From the NCBI GenBank assembly GCA_002686195.1, contig NZAS01000093.1, forward strand, positions 3,410 to 20,214: 16,805 bases of DNA, written 5' to 3'. Shown here piece after piece: positions 7,001 through 12,862 of the stretch. The first letter of the stretch is position 1. Every line of letters begins with the position of its first letter. A program made the translations under genes and the position numbers. The notes beneath the pieces are model-generated. The model saw only the letters and a program-made list of their open reading frames with translations. It was not told the DNA's origin and did not search any database. The stretch comes from Candidatus Pacearchaeota archaeon. GTDB taxonomy: Archaea > Nanoarchaeota > Nanoarchaeia > Pacearchaeales > GW2011-AR1.

Positions 7001-9040
7001 TCAGCACAGATTTTGGCAGGAGGAGGAGGGGGAGGTGCTGGAGACCGCCTTAATGCAGAGCAGTCATTTAAGTTGTCGTGGACCGGTGCTTCTGGCAACG
7101 TGTTGACCTCTACTTCAAGGGCTGGTAGACGGGATTGGTTTAATGCACTTAAGTCCATGCATCCTACACAAGCTATAGATGAGCAGGATCTTGGTGTAAT
7201 GGGTGCTATACAGAGAGGCAAGCTTACGGCCAATACTTATTTAGGAAATGGTCAGAAGGTTACGGGGGGCACTGCGCGTTTGAAGGTAGAGTTGAGTGGG
7301 GCCGATATTGCGGGGACACATTCAGGGGGTGCTGGGGGAGGTGGACAGGGATTCAGCAGCGGTATTATTAAAAGAATAAACATCTCCCTTCCCGGATTCG
7401 CACCGATTTACGTATCGAAAGAGGAAATTCATTCAGCAGGCGGAAAAAGAGTAGTAATAGCGGGGAAAGGCGCGGAAAATGTCCGCATTGGAACGATGGC
7501 CTTTAATGCACAGGATGGAACATTAAAAAGGCCCGGAAACGGGCAGGGAGTCGATAACCCTTTAAAGGAGGCCGCAGGAGGGGATGGTGGTATATTCGGA
7601 AGTGTGGGGGAAACAGGGCAACAAGATGATGCAAACGCAAACGACCCCTTTGGCCTTGATAAGGGTAATTCAGGGGGGAGATTAGGAGGGGTGCCGGGGA
7701 AGGCTATTCGTATTCTTGATTATAGCGGTACGGCTCATTATACGCCAACAAATTTTCGAGACAAGATGTTGTTTATTGGGCCTAGATTCTTTAATCCCTC
7801 AAATATAGAGGGGTTGGTGGCGCAGTTTGATGCTCAAGATACTTCTAATATTGTAGACATTAGTGCTGGGGCAATAGCCAATAACACAGGTGTTGGAAAA
7901 TGGACATCTAAAAATGATCCTAATGTTTACCTTGAACAAACCACGGCTGGCTCAACTCCTATCTTTTTTCAAGCTGGAGGGGCTAACCAGCCTTCGGCAA
8001 CCGCGAGCAACCCTTCGCCTTTAAATGATACATATTTTAATTCTAAAAATTATGTTTACTTTTATCCCACTTCAGCTAGTGCAGCAGATTATTTTAAGCT
8101 AAAGGGTGCTACAGGAAATGATATTACGGTAGATGAGAACGTTACAACAGGAGCAACCTCTTTAAAAGTGGCTTCTTTGGGCGTTGGATTGGCCAGCGGC
8201 ACAACAATTCATTTTGAGAAAGGCAGCGAAACCTCGACGGTCAGTAAATTTGTCTTGAGTAGCTCTGCTGCGGCTTCAGTATCACAAGTGACTTTAACAG
8301 GCAAGCTTTATACTTCGGGAGCTGAGGCAACAACCACAATTACCAAGGGCACCAAAGGATGGTCAAAACTTTCTTCATTAATGAACGGTTTTGAGGTTTT
8401 TTATATGCTTTATGCAGACAAATGGAATAAAGTGACAAACTCAAACAATACGACTGGCCTTGTTTTTGCAGGAGGCAAAGGGAACAAGACCCCTACATAT
8501 AAAACTGGCTTTACGCGCTTTTCGGCACTTGATAGTCGTCACATGTCTCAGTATTATGGTCGTGAGACAGATCTGGTTCAGGAAACCATGGGTTTAAAGA
8601 AAACAGACATGTTCCAGTTTCAGGATTGGGCTTTGTTTAATAATGGGGATAAATTGCCCGCCTATAGAGCATGGTCTTATAATTTAAAAGCCACACGCAC
8701 GCAAGAATCTCTTGTTTATCGTGCTAGAAACCAAGGCAGCCCTATGGGGCAGGAGAGTTTTGCGGAGCGCACTTTTAATTTTATTGATGAGCCAATTATA
8801 GGAGCAAGTCAAATCGACACTAATCAACAAGTGGGTTTTCATGGAGCTATAGCGGAAATTTTAATATATAATCGTACCTTAACTGAGGGGGAAAGAGCGT
8901 GTGTAACTGGTTATTTGATGAATAAATATTTGCACATCAAAACAACAGAGCTCGGCACACGAGCAGATCTGATTCCCTCTAAGACGAACATTTATGGGGC
9001 TGACGGAAATGGGTTTGCTGGCCCTATTTATTTCAAGTAA
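4007..9040 (+). CDS. Giant gpM-like minor tail protein fused to adhesin domains
   Basis: 1677 residues; lambda gpM is only about 110. Order of domains as read: (1) residues 19-79, a small module with YEKNDVVYF and SGHYYYTG; (2) residues 80-190, a gpM-like domain with KYGDGYFNF and FEKRTDKETKALLHFL then KWTPFSPYD, matching lambda gpM's FGDGY and WTPP pattern; (3) residues 214-388, a second copy of both modules (HKHDAVFF, SGWYYFTG, GRTDKEAKAIIHFL), in which the GDGY motif is lost; (4) residues ~400-800, beta-sandwich/FnIII-like segments; (5) a small beta-module at 812-876; (6) a Gly-rich region at 933-1245 with runs such as GGGGGGAG; (7) residues 1262-1645, a LamG/concanavalin-like domain ending FHGAIAEILIYNRTL. 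The M part should join the tail tip; the C-terminus is probably a receptor-binding adhesin facing outward. Start overlaps the upstream stop (ATGA). The M identification is good; the adhesin role is inferred. Confidence 0.75.
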   Translation: MILNSGATSIQGIEPFALGTTYEKNDVVYFSGYSVGATQTTCTEAQSGHYYYTGNTSQVAAASNTPIATTSNWTQDFYFEPSYGASVSYDTSYYGVKYGDGYFNFLNRSENALKATFDVSFEKRTDKETKALLHFLDDSFNKGERPSGGYTGIKWTPFSPYDLEARFFVENFEHQYNSPDVNTVSTSFFNETKSLTDWQSFAVPWSGTRQDYNPTGAAYHKHDAVFFKSTNAADSVEMTPLQSGWYYFTGDAPTTGISSDSYNSPTGDGSLWAKDRFYFDIEAGLSIQQNPRFTKPQLQNEFYVRMKDGLNKNLLTFSLKLTGRTDKEAKAIIHFLEHHRGSDLIRFTLPAPYNFSDKVFICQRWNHSLKFKNNNDIAVEFLEFPIDYLTAEKEFNTLITVVNRPVLGSKGAISTQQRPENDVFVSNTGLSTYVATGFSMRTGFYLTNSGRYALETTIERNDAFKAFEFPSGINEPISINPGQNAFIPFYLNGIMDNISGPVTSTGPFGDGTYTTSLSIKSVTQGDGVTDVSGPITLGITGYVTGLGTGNAYRGIVDDNPGHPERFLIKTGIYDTSSGYPRNLLTWRVPESGYYATRYTIQNSEDNSNWTGVDYFNVNYRYITDTYGGNTVQTNLYTGAMVPPSLIEEAGDRIPLEDPLNTGVRQPSSYMHTGLLGFDKDYYYRMRAEFQGVAGSVGYNSMWVYGSGTNDLNQIVSEDVETGLAVGSTTYTQDRIKVPTGPKQPLVIYLDDREININLSGKFDEALVNRNMVEQVGGEDGTSPATGIYADNFTGVQYVIRNNYVVGAATTTQDANVTLSSTLANGASTMSIEPVTTLLENGDIVYFGDDTFTLSADASAGDTSLAGTAVVASTLAVGTVGTCNTNLGAIENGYQLLTGVVNPADAGPGADPNLQKPIAETPTILIMKGASTVVGKGGDGGDAGFTFVGTDKADATAANKPELSYKVGKFIDPSEGKKGGDAIRITHKDIAKFEIQKDYSAQILAGGGGGGAGDRLNAEQSFKLSWTGASGNVLTSTSRAGRRDWFNALKSMHPTQAIDEQDLGVMGAIQRGKLTANTYLGNGQKVTGGTARLKVELSGADIAGTHSGGAGGGGQGFSSGIIKRINISLPGFAPIYVSKEEIHSAGGKRVVIAGKGAENVRIGTMAFNAQDGTLKRPGNGQGVDNPLKEAAGGDGGIFGSVGETGQQDDANANDPFGLDKGNSGGRLGGVPGKAIRILDYSGTAHYTPTNFRDKMLFIGPRFFNPSNIEGLVAQFDAQDTSNIVDISAGAIANNTGVGKWTSKNDPNVYLEQTTAGSTPIFFQAGGANQPSATASNPSPLNDTYFNSKNYVYFYPTSASAADYFKLKGATGNDITVDENVTTGATSLKVASLGVGLASGTTIHFEKGSETSTVSKFVLSSSAAASVSQVTLTGKLYTSGAEATTTITKGTKGWSKLSSLMNGFEVFYMLYADKWNKVTNSNNTTGLVFAGGKGNKTPTYKTGFTRFSALDSRHMSQYYGRETDLVQETMGLKKTDMFQFQDWALFNNGDKLPAYRAWSYNLKATRTQESLVYRARNQGSPMGQESFAERTFNFIDEPIIGASQIDTNQQVGFHGAIAEILIYNRTLTEGERACVTGYLMNKYLHIKTTELGTRADLIPSKTNIYGADGNGFAGPIYFK
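4061..5170 (+). repeat. Tandem duplication of [GDxV module + gpM domain]
   Basis: Copy 1 covers about 4061-4552 and copy 2 about 4646-5170, offset by about 197 residues. Matching landmarks in the same order: YEKNDVVYF / HKHDAVFF, SGHYYYTG / SGWYYFTG, DFYFEPSYGASV / DRFYFDIEAGLS, RTDKETKALLHFLDD / RTDKEAKAIIHFLEH. The duplication is ancient, being clear only at protein level. Confidence 0.8.
6440..6634 (+). repeat. Small 'ATSL' beta-module, copy in M fusion (1)
   Basis: Encodes residues about 812-876: NGASTMSIEPV, LENGDIVYFGDDTFTLSAD, AGDTSLAG, LAVGTVGT. The layout is 'GA(T/S)S-hydrophobic, (G)D/T-I-x-F, TLSADASAG-TSL, aVGTVGT'. The same layout recurs at 8102-8350 and 9879-10286. Confidence 0.6.
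6803..7741 (+). other. Glycine-rich adhesin-like region of the M fusion
   Basis: Encodes residues about 933-1245. Gly-rich segments (KGGDGGDAG, GGGGGGAG, GGAGGGGQG, AGGDGGIFG) alternate with beta strands. The segment IEKF-like 'FEIQKDYSAQILAGGGGGGAG' type layout (strand, then Ile/Ala, then poly-Gly) resembles glycine-rich domains in other phage tail-tip adhesins. Poly-Gly layers pack in the tip of T-even gp38-type adhesins; similarity here is by eye only. Confidence 0.45.
7790..8941 (+). other. LamG/concanavalin-like lectin domain of the M fusion
   Basis: Encodes residues about 1262-1645. It begins IEGLVAQFDAQDTSNIVD, has a central strand GFEVFYMLYA, and ends FHGAIAEILIYNRTLTEGER followed by VTGYLMNKYL. 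This start and end are typical of LamG-like jelly-roll domains in phage and surface proteins, which often bind carbohydrate. An unrelated beta-module (about 8102-8350) interrupts it. Confidence 0.65.
8102..8350 (+). repeat. Small 'ATSL' beta-module inserted in the LamG domain (2)
   Basis: Encodes residues about 1366-1448: TTGATSLKVASL, LASGTTIHFEKGSET, KFVLSSSAAASVSQVTL, EATTTI. It separates strand DYFKL from KLSSLMNGFEVFYML of the lectin-like domain. Confidence 0.55.
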
Positions 9041-9041
9041 A

Positions 9042-10637
9042 ATGTCATCACAATCACATAATCAAGCAATAAGCGACCTGCTTCCAGATACAATCATAGA
9101 ATTATACGAGGTAGAACTGGGAGGGTCAGACGGCATCAAAAGATTTCACGCAGGTAAAATAATTGAAAAAGATATTGTTTTATCTGAGGTAATCGAACAA
9201 TCCGGCGGCAACACCATTAAGGTTCCGCATACATATTTTGCCATACCTTTTGAGGTTGATGGGTTTGAATCTAGAGGGGATGGACAGTTACCTAGGCCAA
9301 AATTAATAGTGGCTAATCCAAAGGGGGTTATTACTGATTTAATTAAGCGTCGAGATGATTTGGTTGGAAGTTTGTTTAAGAGGGTGCGAATTTTTCTGAA
9401 GTATATAGATGAAGAAAATTTTCCAGAGGGCATAAATCCATTTGCGACTTCGGATCCAAGTTCTCGCTTTGATGATGATGTATATGTATTTAATCGCAAA
9501 GTAACCGAAAACAAATATTTTATTGAATTTGAGCTTGTTTCCCCTTTGGAGATGGAGAACGCTAAGCTCCCAGCTCGTACTATGATCGCTAATTACTGTC
9601 CTTGGCATTATAGAGGGATAGGATGTAGGTATGGGCAAAGGAGAGGGGGAAAGGGGGGAATGCTTGGTCCCGTGGCTTTATCTAAGCAGGGGGCGGCGTA
9701 TTTTTTAGAAGAAAGCGCTGCAGCAGGTCAATCGGACGAGGAAAACCTTGCGGCTAATCTGGGGATAGTGGTGGCAGACGAGAACGATAAGGAGTTTATA
9801 GGGAGCGGGGGTTATGATCTTGGGAGGCTTAATTGGGCTTATGATTATGATCATAGTGGGTTTACCACTGTGATTACAGGCAGTTCAGCTAACGATGAGG
9901 CTACCTCTATTAATGTTGGGGCTACTGTTAAGATTGATAATGTGGGCGGTTATGTTGCAGGAGATTATACTCTCAGCGGGTTGACCGTTGATGCAACCTC
10001 CAGAATAATTTACGCAGGTCAAACTATTATATTCACGGGGGGAGGGGAATTGGAAGTGTCTGCGACGGCTAGTAGCGGTGCCACTTCTATCCTTGGTACG
10101 TTGTCGGTGGGAGCGGTGGCCGATAATGAGGATGGAGATGTGGGTATTACAGCTAAAATATCACGAGGAAGAACAATTAAATTCACGGATGATTCTTTGG
10201 TGGTTCTAAGTGAAACAGCAGAAAAAAACGCAACTTCTTTGGTTAGCGCAACTGTTAACTATGGGGGCACTATAGGGGAGATAAAATATGGCGGTTTAAG
10301 GACTCCTACTACGGGGGGCACGTTGGCTGCGGGGGCAGTGGGTACAGTTGGTTATGTGGTGGGGGATATGGTCCGTGTGAAGCCACAAATGCCTACAGGT
10401 TTTACTAAACCAGAAGATGGGGCTGTGAATCCGGGGGTTTCTTTAGATAGGTTTTTTATATGTATCAAGGATCATTATACAGCTCAAGACCCTCGTTACA
10501 AGAGCGAATATTGGAGAGAGGATCAGTGTGGAAAAACTTTGTTTTCTTGCAGGTTAAGATACGAGGAGTTTGCCGAAAGTAACGGCTTGCCTTTTGGGGG
10601 CTTTCCATCAATTGAAGCTTATCGATACACCAATTAA
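9042..10637 (+). CDS. L: Minor tail protein L, Fe-S type, with large central insertion
   Basis: Homologue of lambda gpL, a tail-tip protein that joins M, I and J in the initiator complex; lambda-type gpL proteins coordinate an iron-sulfur cluster through four cysteines. I start it at the ATG at 9042, one base after the upstream stop, giving 531 residues; upstream in-frame ATGs at 8994 and 9009 would overlap the previous gene. Family patterns: FESRGDGQLPRPKLIVANP and DDLVGSLFKRVRIFLKY at about 75-120; ANYCPWHYRGIGCRYG with Cys186/Cys195; DQCGKTLFSCRLRY with Cys496/Cys503; and the ending GLPFGGFPSIEAY. The 9- and 7-residue spacings match lambda gpL (recalled from the family). Between the pairs lie 300 residues instead of roughly 20, containing beta-modules and a GDxV module. 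An extra Cys474 is nearby. Translation initiation looks weak; coupling to the upstream stop is likely. Confidence 0.88.
   Translation: MSSQSHNQAISDLLPDTIIELYEVELGGSDGIKRFHAGKIIEKDIVLSEVIEQSGGNTIKVPHTYFAIPFEVDGFESRGDGQLPRPKLIVANPKGVITDLIKRRDDLVGSLFKRVRIFLKYIDEENFPEGINPFATSDPSSRFDDDVYVFNRKVTENKYFIEFELVSPLEMENAKLPARTMIANYCPWHYRGIGCRYGQRRGGKGGMLGPVALSKQGAAYFLEESAAAGQSDEENLAANLGIVVADENDKEFIGSGGYDLGRLNWAYDYDHSGFTTVITGSSANDEATSINVGATVKIDNVGGYVAGDYTLSGLTVDATSRIIYAGQTIIFTGGGELEVSATASSGATSILGTLSVGAVADNEDGDVGITAKISRGRTIKFTDDSLVVLSETAEKNATSLVSATVNYGGTIGEIKYGGLRTPTTGGTLAAGAVGTVGYVVGDMVRVKPQMPTGFTKPEDGAVNPGVSLDRFFICIKDHYTAQDPRYKSEYWREDQCGKTLFSCRLRYEEFAESNGLPFGGFPSIEAYRYTN
9879..10286 (+). repeat. 'ATSL' beta-modules in the gpL insertion (3, two or more copies)
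   Basis: Encodes gpL residues about 280-415. Recurrent units: EATSINVGA; IIYAGQTIIFTGGGELEVSA then SSGATSILGTLSVGAV; ISRGRTIKFTDDSLVVLSET then KNATSLVSATVNYGG. The strand order is the same as in the two copies of the M fusion protein. Confidence 0.6.
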
Positions 10638-10974
10638 ATTAAATTTTTTAAAACTTATAACACGCCTTTCTTTGTTAAATAATTGTGAGATATGCGGATT
10701 AGGTGTAAAAAACAGTTTATTTTTTTTAAAAAACATAGCGCCTGACAAAAAAACAGGATTTTTGGTGGATCCTATAGACTATTTTGGTATTTTTAATAAG
10801 TCTAAAATAGATTTTTGCTTCCATTCTCATCCTGAGGGGTCTTGTAACCCTAGTTCGATGGATATAGAGATGTCACAGAATGCGCTTATAGACTTTTTGA
10901 TATTTTCTGTGAGGGATAAAAAGTTTTCATTGTATAACCCTGTGAGGGAAGAAACGATTTATTTTTCAATTTAA
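10612..10974 (+). CDS. K: Tail assembly protein K-like JAMM/MPN peptidase domain (no NlpC half)
   Basis: JAB/MPN+ metallopeptidase domain related to the N-terminal half of lambda gpK. With the TTG start at 10612 it has 120 residues. The zinc-site motif is complete: Glu26 in CEICGLG, His71 and His73 in HSHPEGSCNPSSMD, then Ser81 and Asp84 (H-x-H-x7-S-x2-D). Lambda gpK continues into an NlpC/P60 peptidase domain; this gene stops after the JAMM fold, so the second activity is absent or encoded elsewhere. There is no ATG near the start. TTG at 10570 gives 134 residues with a 68-base overlap; TTG at 10612 gives a 26-base overlap with L and a start closer to the domain edge. I prefer 10612 but cannot exclude 10570. 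In the family the product acts in tail-tip assembly and possibly cell-wall passage. Confidence 0.85.
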   Translation: MKLIDTPIKLNFLKLITRLSLLNNCEICGLGVKNSLFFLKNIAPDKKTGFLVDPIDYFGIFNKSKIDFCFHSHPEGSCNPSSMDIEMSQNALIDFLIFSVRDKKFSLYNPVREETIYFSI

Positions 10975-10990
10975 AAGTGTATAATGTATT

Positions 10991-11668
10991 GTGGTTACGG
11001 TATTTCTTGAAGGTCAAATAGCAGCCGAGTTAGAAAAGAAGTGGCATCTTAGTGTGCGTACGGTGGCAGACGCTTTGAGGGCCATTCATGCTAATACGGG
11101 GAATTTTTTAGGAAGTATTATAAAGCACCAAAACCACTATGTAATTATCGTTGACGGAAAGCCATTAGAGAGCGCCGAATCTTTGTATAAAAAAGTGAGA
11201 AAAAGTATTCATATCGTTCCGGTTTTGGCAGGAGCTGTTGTTTTTTGGCCTGCTTTTATCAAGGCGATAGCGACAGTAACTGCCTTTTTGGCTAAATATT
11301 CGGCGTGGTATGCGGCTGCGGGGACGGGGGTACAAACTGCGATTGCAGCGTTGGTTGTTATTGGCGGGTATGCTTTGATTTCTTACGGTATACACTTGTT
11401 GGTAGAATCTATTATAGGTGGTCCAGATGATCCTGACGCTATTTCAACAACCAGTTATGTCTTTCAGGGGCCTCAAAATGTAACTGCTCAAGGAAGCCCA
11501 GTTCCTATAGCTTATGGGCGGTTAATGGCTGGAAGTAAGGTGATTTCGGCATCTATTAGTAGCGTGGATAAGTCTAATGATAGTTTTCTTAGAAAAAACA
11601 TGAAGTTTAGCTCAAACCATGCCAATTTAAAGGAAGGAGGCGCGATGGTAACTCGACAAATATTATGA
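10991..11668 (+). CDS. I: Tail assembly protein I, first copy
   Basis: 225 residues from GTG at 10991; a stop lies in frame at 10982, so no earlier start is possible. No Shine-Dalgarno sequence is evident. Homologue of lambda gpI, needed for tail-tip assembly. Residues 1-80 look like a ubiquitin-like beta-grasp domain ending HIVPVLAGA (lambda gpI has HIVPRVAGA). Residues about 80-145 are a long hydrophobic Ala/Gly/Val-rich stretch that may form membrane-active helices. The conserved C-terminal block is TSYVFQGPQNVTAQGSPVP then YGRLMAGSKVISASI, like lambda's VAQGNVLPVLYGEMRVGSRVVS. The last 25 residues differ from the second copy. It overlaps that copy by ATGA. In phages this protein is associated with gpJ and the tip during assembly and may affect DNA passage through the inner membrane (family knowledge, partly uncertain). 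Confidence 0.88.
   Translation: MVTVFLEGQIAAELEKKWHLSVRTVADALRAIHANTGNFLGSIIKHQNHYVIIVDGKPLESAESLYKKVRKSIHIVPVLAGAVVFWPAFIKAIATVTAFLAKYSAWYAAAGTGVQTAIAALVVIGGYALISYGIHLLVESIIGGPDDPDAISTTSYVFQGPQNVTAQGSPVPIAYGRLMAGSKVISASISSVDKSNDSFLRKNMKFSSNHANLKEGGAMVTRQIL
11634..11668 (+). promoter_or_regulatory. Strong SD and seven-codon in-frame segment before the second I gene
   Basis: AAGGAGG at 11634-11640 lies 4 bases before an in-frame internal ATG at 11645 of the first I gene. Seven codons later comes the TGA that overlaps the ATG of the second I gene at 11665. The SD is 24 bases from 11665, too far for ordinary direct use. Ribosomes entering at 11645 would end exactly at the start of the second gene, suggesting a coupling device. 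Inference only. Confidence 0.35.
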
Positions 11669-12321
11669 CGACTGTAAGAATAGAAGGGTGGCTTGGTGCG
11701 CTACTGGGAAGAGAGTGGAATTTGAAGGTTAAAAATTTTGTGGAGCTCTTCAGTGCACTTGAGAATAACACTCACAAGTTTCGGTCTTTTCTCCTGAAAA
11801 ACCGGGGAAACTGCTTTGCTATATTTGTTGACGGAGAATTGGTTGATAATAAAAGCTTTGTTTTTACTAATATTCGTGGTAAAAGAGTAGACATATTGCC
11901 TGTTTTGGCGGGAGCAACCACAGCCATAGCCACCTCAATTGCGAAAGCTGTTGGCTTTAAGGCGGCAACATTTGCCTTTGAGGCGGCGGTTTTCGTGCTA
12001 GATACGCTTATTACCGCGGTGATTTCTATGGGCATTAGTATTTTAATATCAAAGCTGATGGCCCCGGATGACCCTCAGGCTGTGAACACTACATCTTTTC
12101 TTTTTGGGTCAGCTGAAAACGTGGCGTCTCAAGGGCAGGTTGTTCCTGTAGGATACGGGAGAATGAGGACTGGGAGCAAGGTGATTTCATCTTCTATGAG
12201 TGCGATGGATAAGAAAAAATTTACTGATGAAAAGGAGAAGGATTCGACGGCTACAATATATGGCATGGGGGACATTAATACGCTTACAGTCCATGGGGCG
12301 AGGATGAGCACCTTACGTTAA
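11665..12321 (+). CDS. I: Tail assembly protein I, second copy
   Basis: 218 residues, starting in the ATGA overlap with the first copy. The architecture is identical: beta-grasp-like N-terminus (residues 1-80) ending DILPVLAGA, hydrophobic region at about 85-135, then the conserved TSFLFGSAENVASQGQVVP and YGRMRTGSKVISSSMS block. The two copies share the N-terminal VDG and PVLAGA motifs and the C-terminal AQG/SQG...P...YGR...GSKVIS signature but differ in most other positions, so the duplication is old or one copy was acquired. The end is charged (DKKKFTDEKEKD). Only one copy exists in lambda. The gene ends one base before the J start. Two copies may be used as a hetero-oligomer or one may have specialised to the enlarged J protein; that is inference. 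Confidence 0.88.
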   Translation: MTTVRIEGWLGALLGREWNLKVKNFVELFSALENNTHKFRSFLLKNRGNCFAIFVDGELVDNKSFVFTNIRGKRVDILPVLAGATTAIATSIAKAVGFKAATFAFEAAVFVLDTLITAVISMGISILISKLMAPDDPQAVNTTSFLFGSAENVASQGQVVPVGYGRMRTGSKVISSSMSAMDKKKFTDEKEKDSTATIYGMGDINTLTVHGARMSTLR

Positions 12322-12322
12322 A

Positions 12323-12862
12323 ATGATTTATAATAATACAACTCCTGTGCGCATAGGGAACCGTTGGCATTTGACAGTAAATGGTGAGTTGGTTGTGGTG
12401 CCGGTATTAGAAGGACGAAATATCCGTCCTCCCGAGACCGTAGATGGGACCCCCTACACAATAGTTGTCGAAGATTCAAATTCGAACTTACCAGAAATCC
12501 CGGTACAGAAGCCTAGCGATCCATCATCTGGCACCTTGCCAGACTCTCAAGATAATAATAATCAGAGACCAGAAGAGGAAGAAAATCCTATTATAGGGGT
12601 AGAGGACTCGGTTTCTGACACAAGAGAAGAAGTAACCACTGAAACCCAAAATAGTGAAAATTTTTATGTTGAGCCGTTAGATGAGGAAGAACTGGTTGAG
12701 TCACCAATAGTTCTGACGAGTAGTCCAGATCCAGCACCGCGATTGAAAAAGCCGGACAATGTTCCGGTCGCTGTCTCCTCTGAAATTAAGACATGGTATG
12801 AAACAAGTTTCACAAATACTACTGTTATCCCCAATGTAGACCCTACCAATCTCATTTTAGAG
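12323..12862 (+). other. Acidic low-complexity N-terminal extension of gpJ
   Basis: Residues 1-180 precede the conserved DLISEGEIAGL block. Residues 57-140 are rich in Pro, Glu, Asp, Asn and Ser (for example RPEEEENP and DEEELVESP), likely disordered. Residues 1-50 have a short beta-like start (WHLTVNGELVVVPVLEG). Confidence 0.65.

Noticed and set aside
7018..7040. Purine-rich G/A tract as a possible structured or regulatory DNA element
   Set aside because: It simply encodes a run of glycines with GGA/GGG codons in the adhesin-like region.
8994..9041. Upstream ATGs (8994, 9009) as start of gpL
   Set aside because: They would overlap the previous gene by 32-47 bases, and the first residues (MGLLALFISSK) do not resemble gpL starts. 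ATG 9042 sits one base after the stop.
9146..9514. Antisense open frame of 122 residues opposite gpL
   Set aside because: It lies wholly opposite a strongly conserved gpL region; no promoter or Shine-Dalgarno support.
10558..10637. Programmed +1 frameshift joining L to K
   Set aside because: The overlapping window is open in the K frame, but no recognised slippery sequence or structure is visible upstream of the L stop, and gpK-like genes usually start independently. Kept only as an alternative in the K finding.
10980..10985. TATAAT -10-like hexamer just before the first I gene
   Set aside because: No -35-like hexamer at a normal 16-18 base spacing (the 17-base position reads ATTTAT). The region is AT-rich and the genes are otherwise contiguous in one operon.
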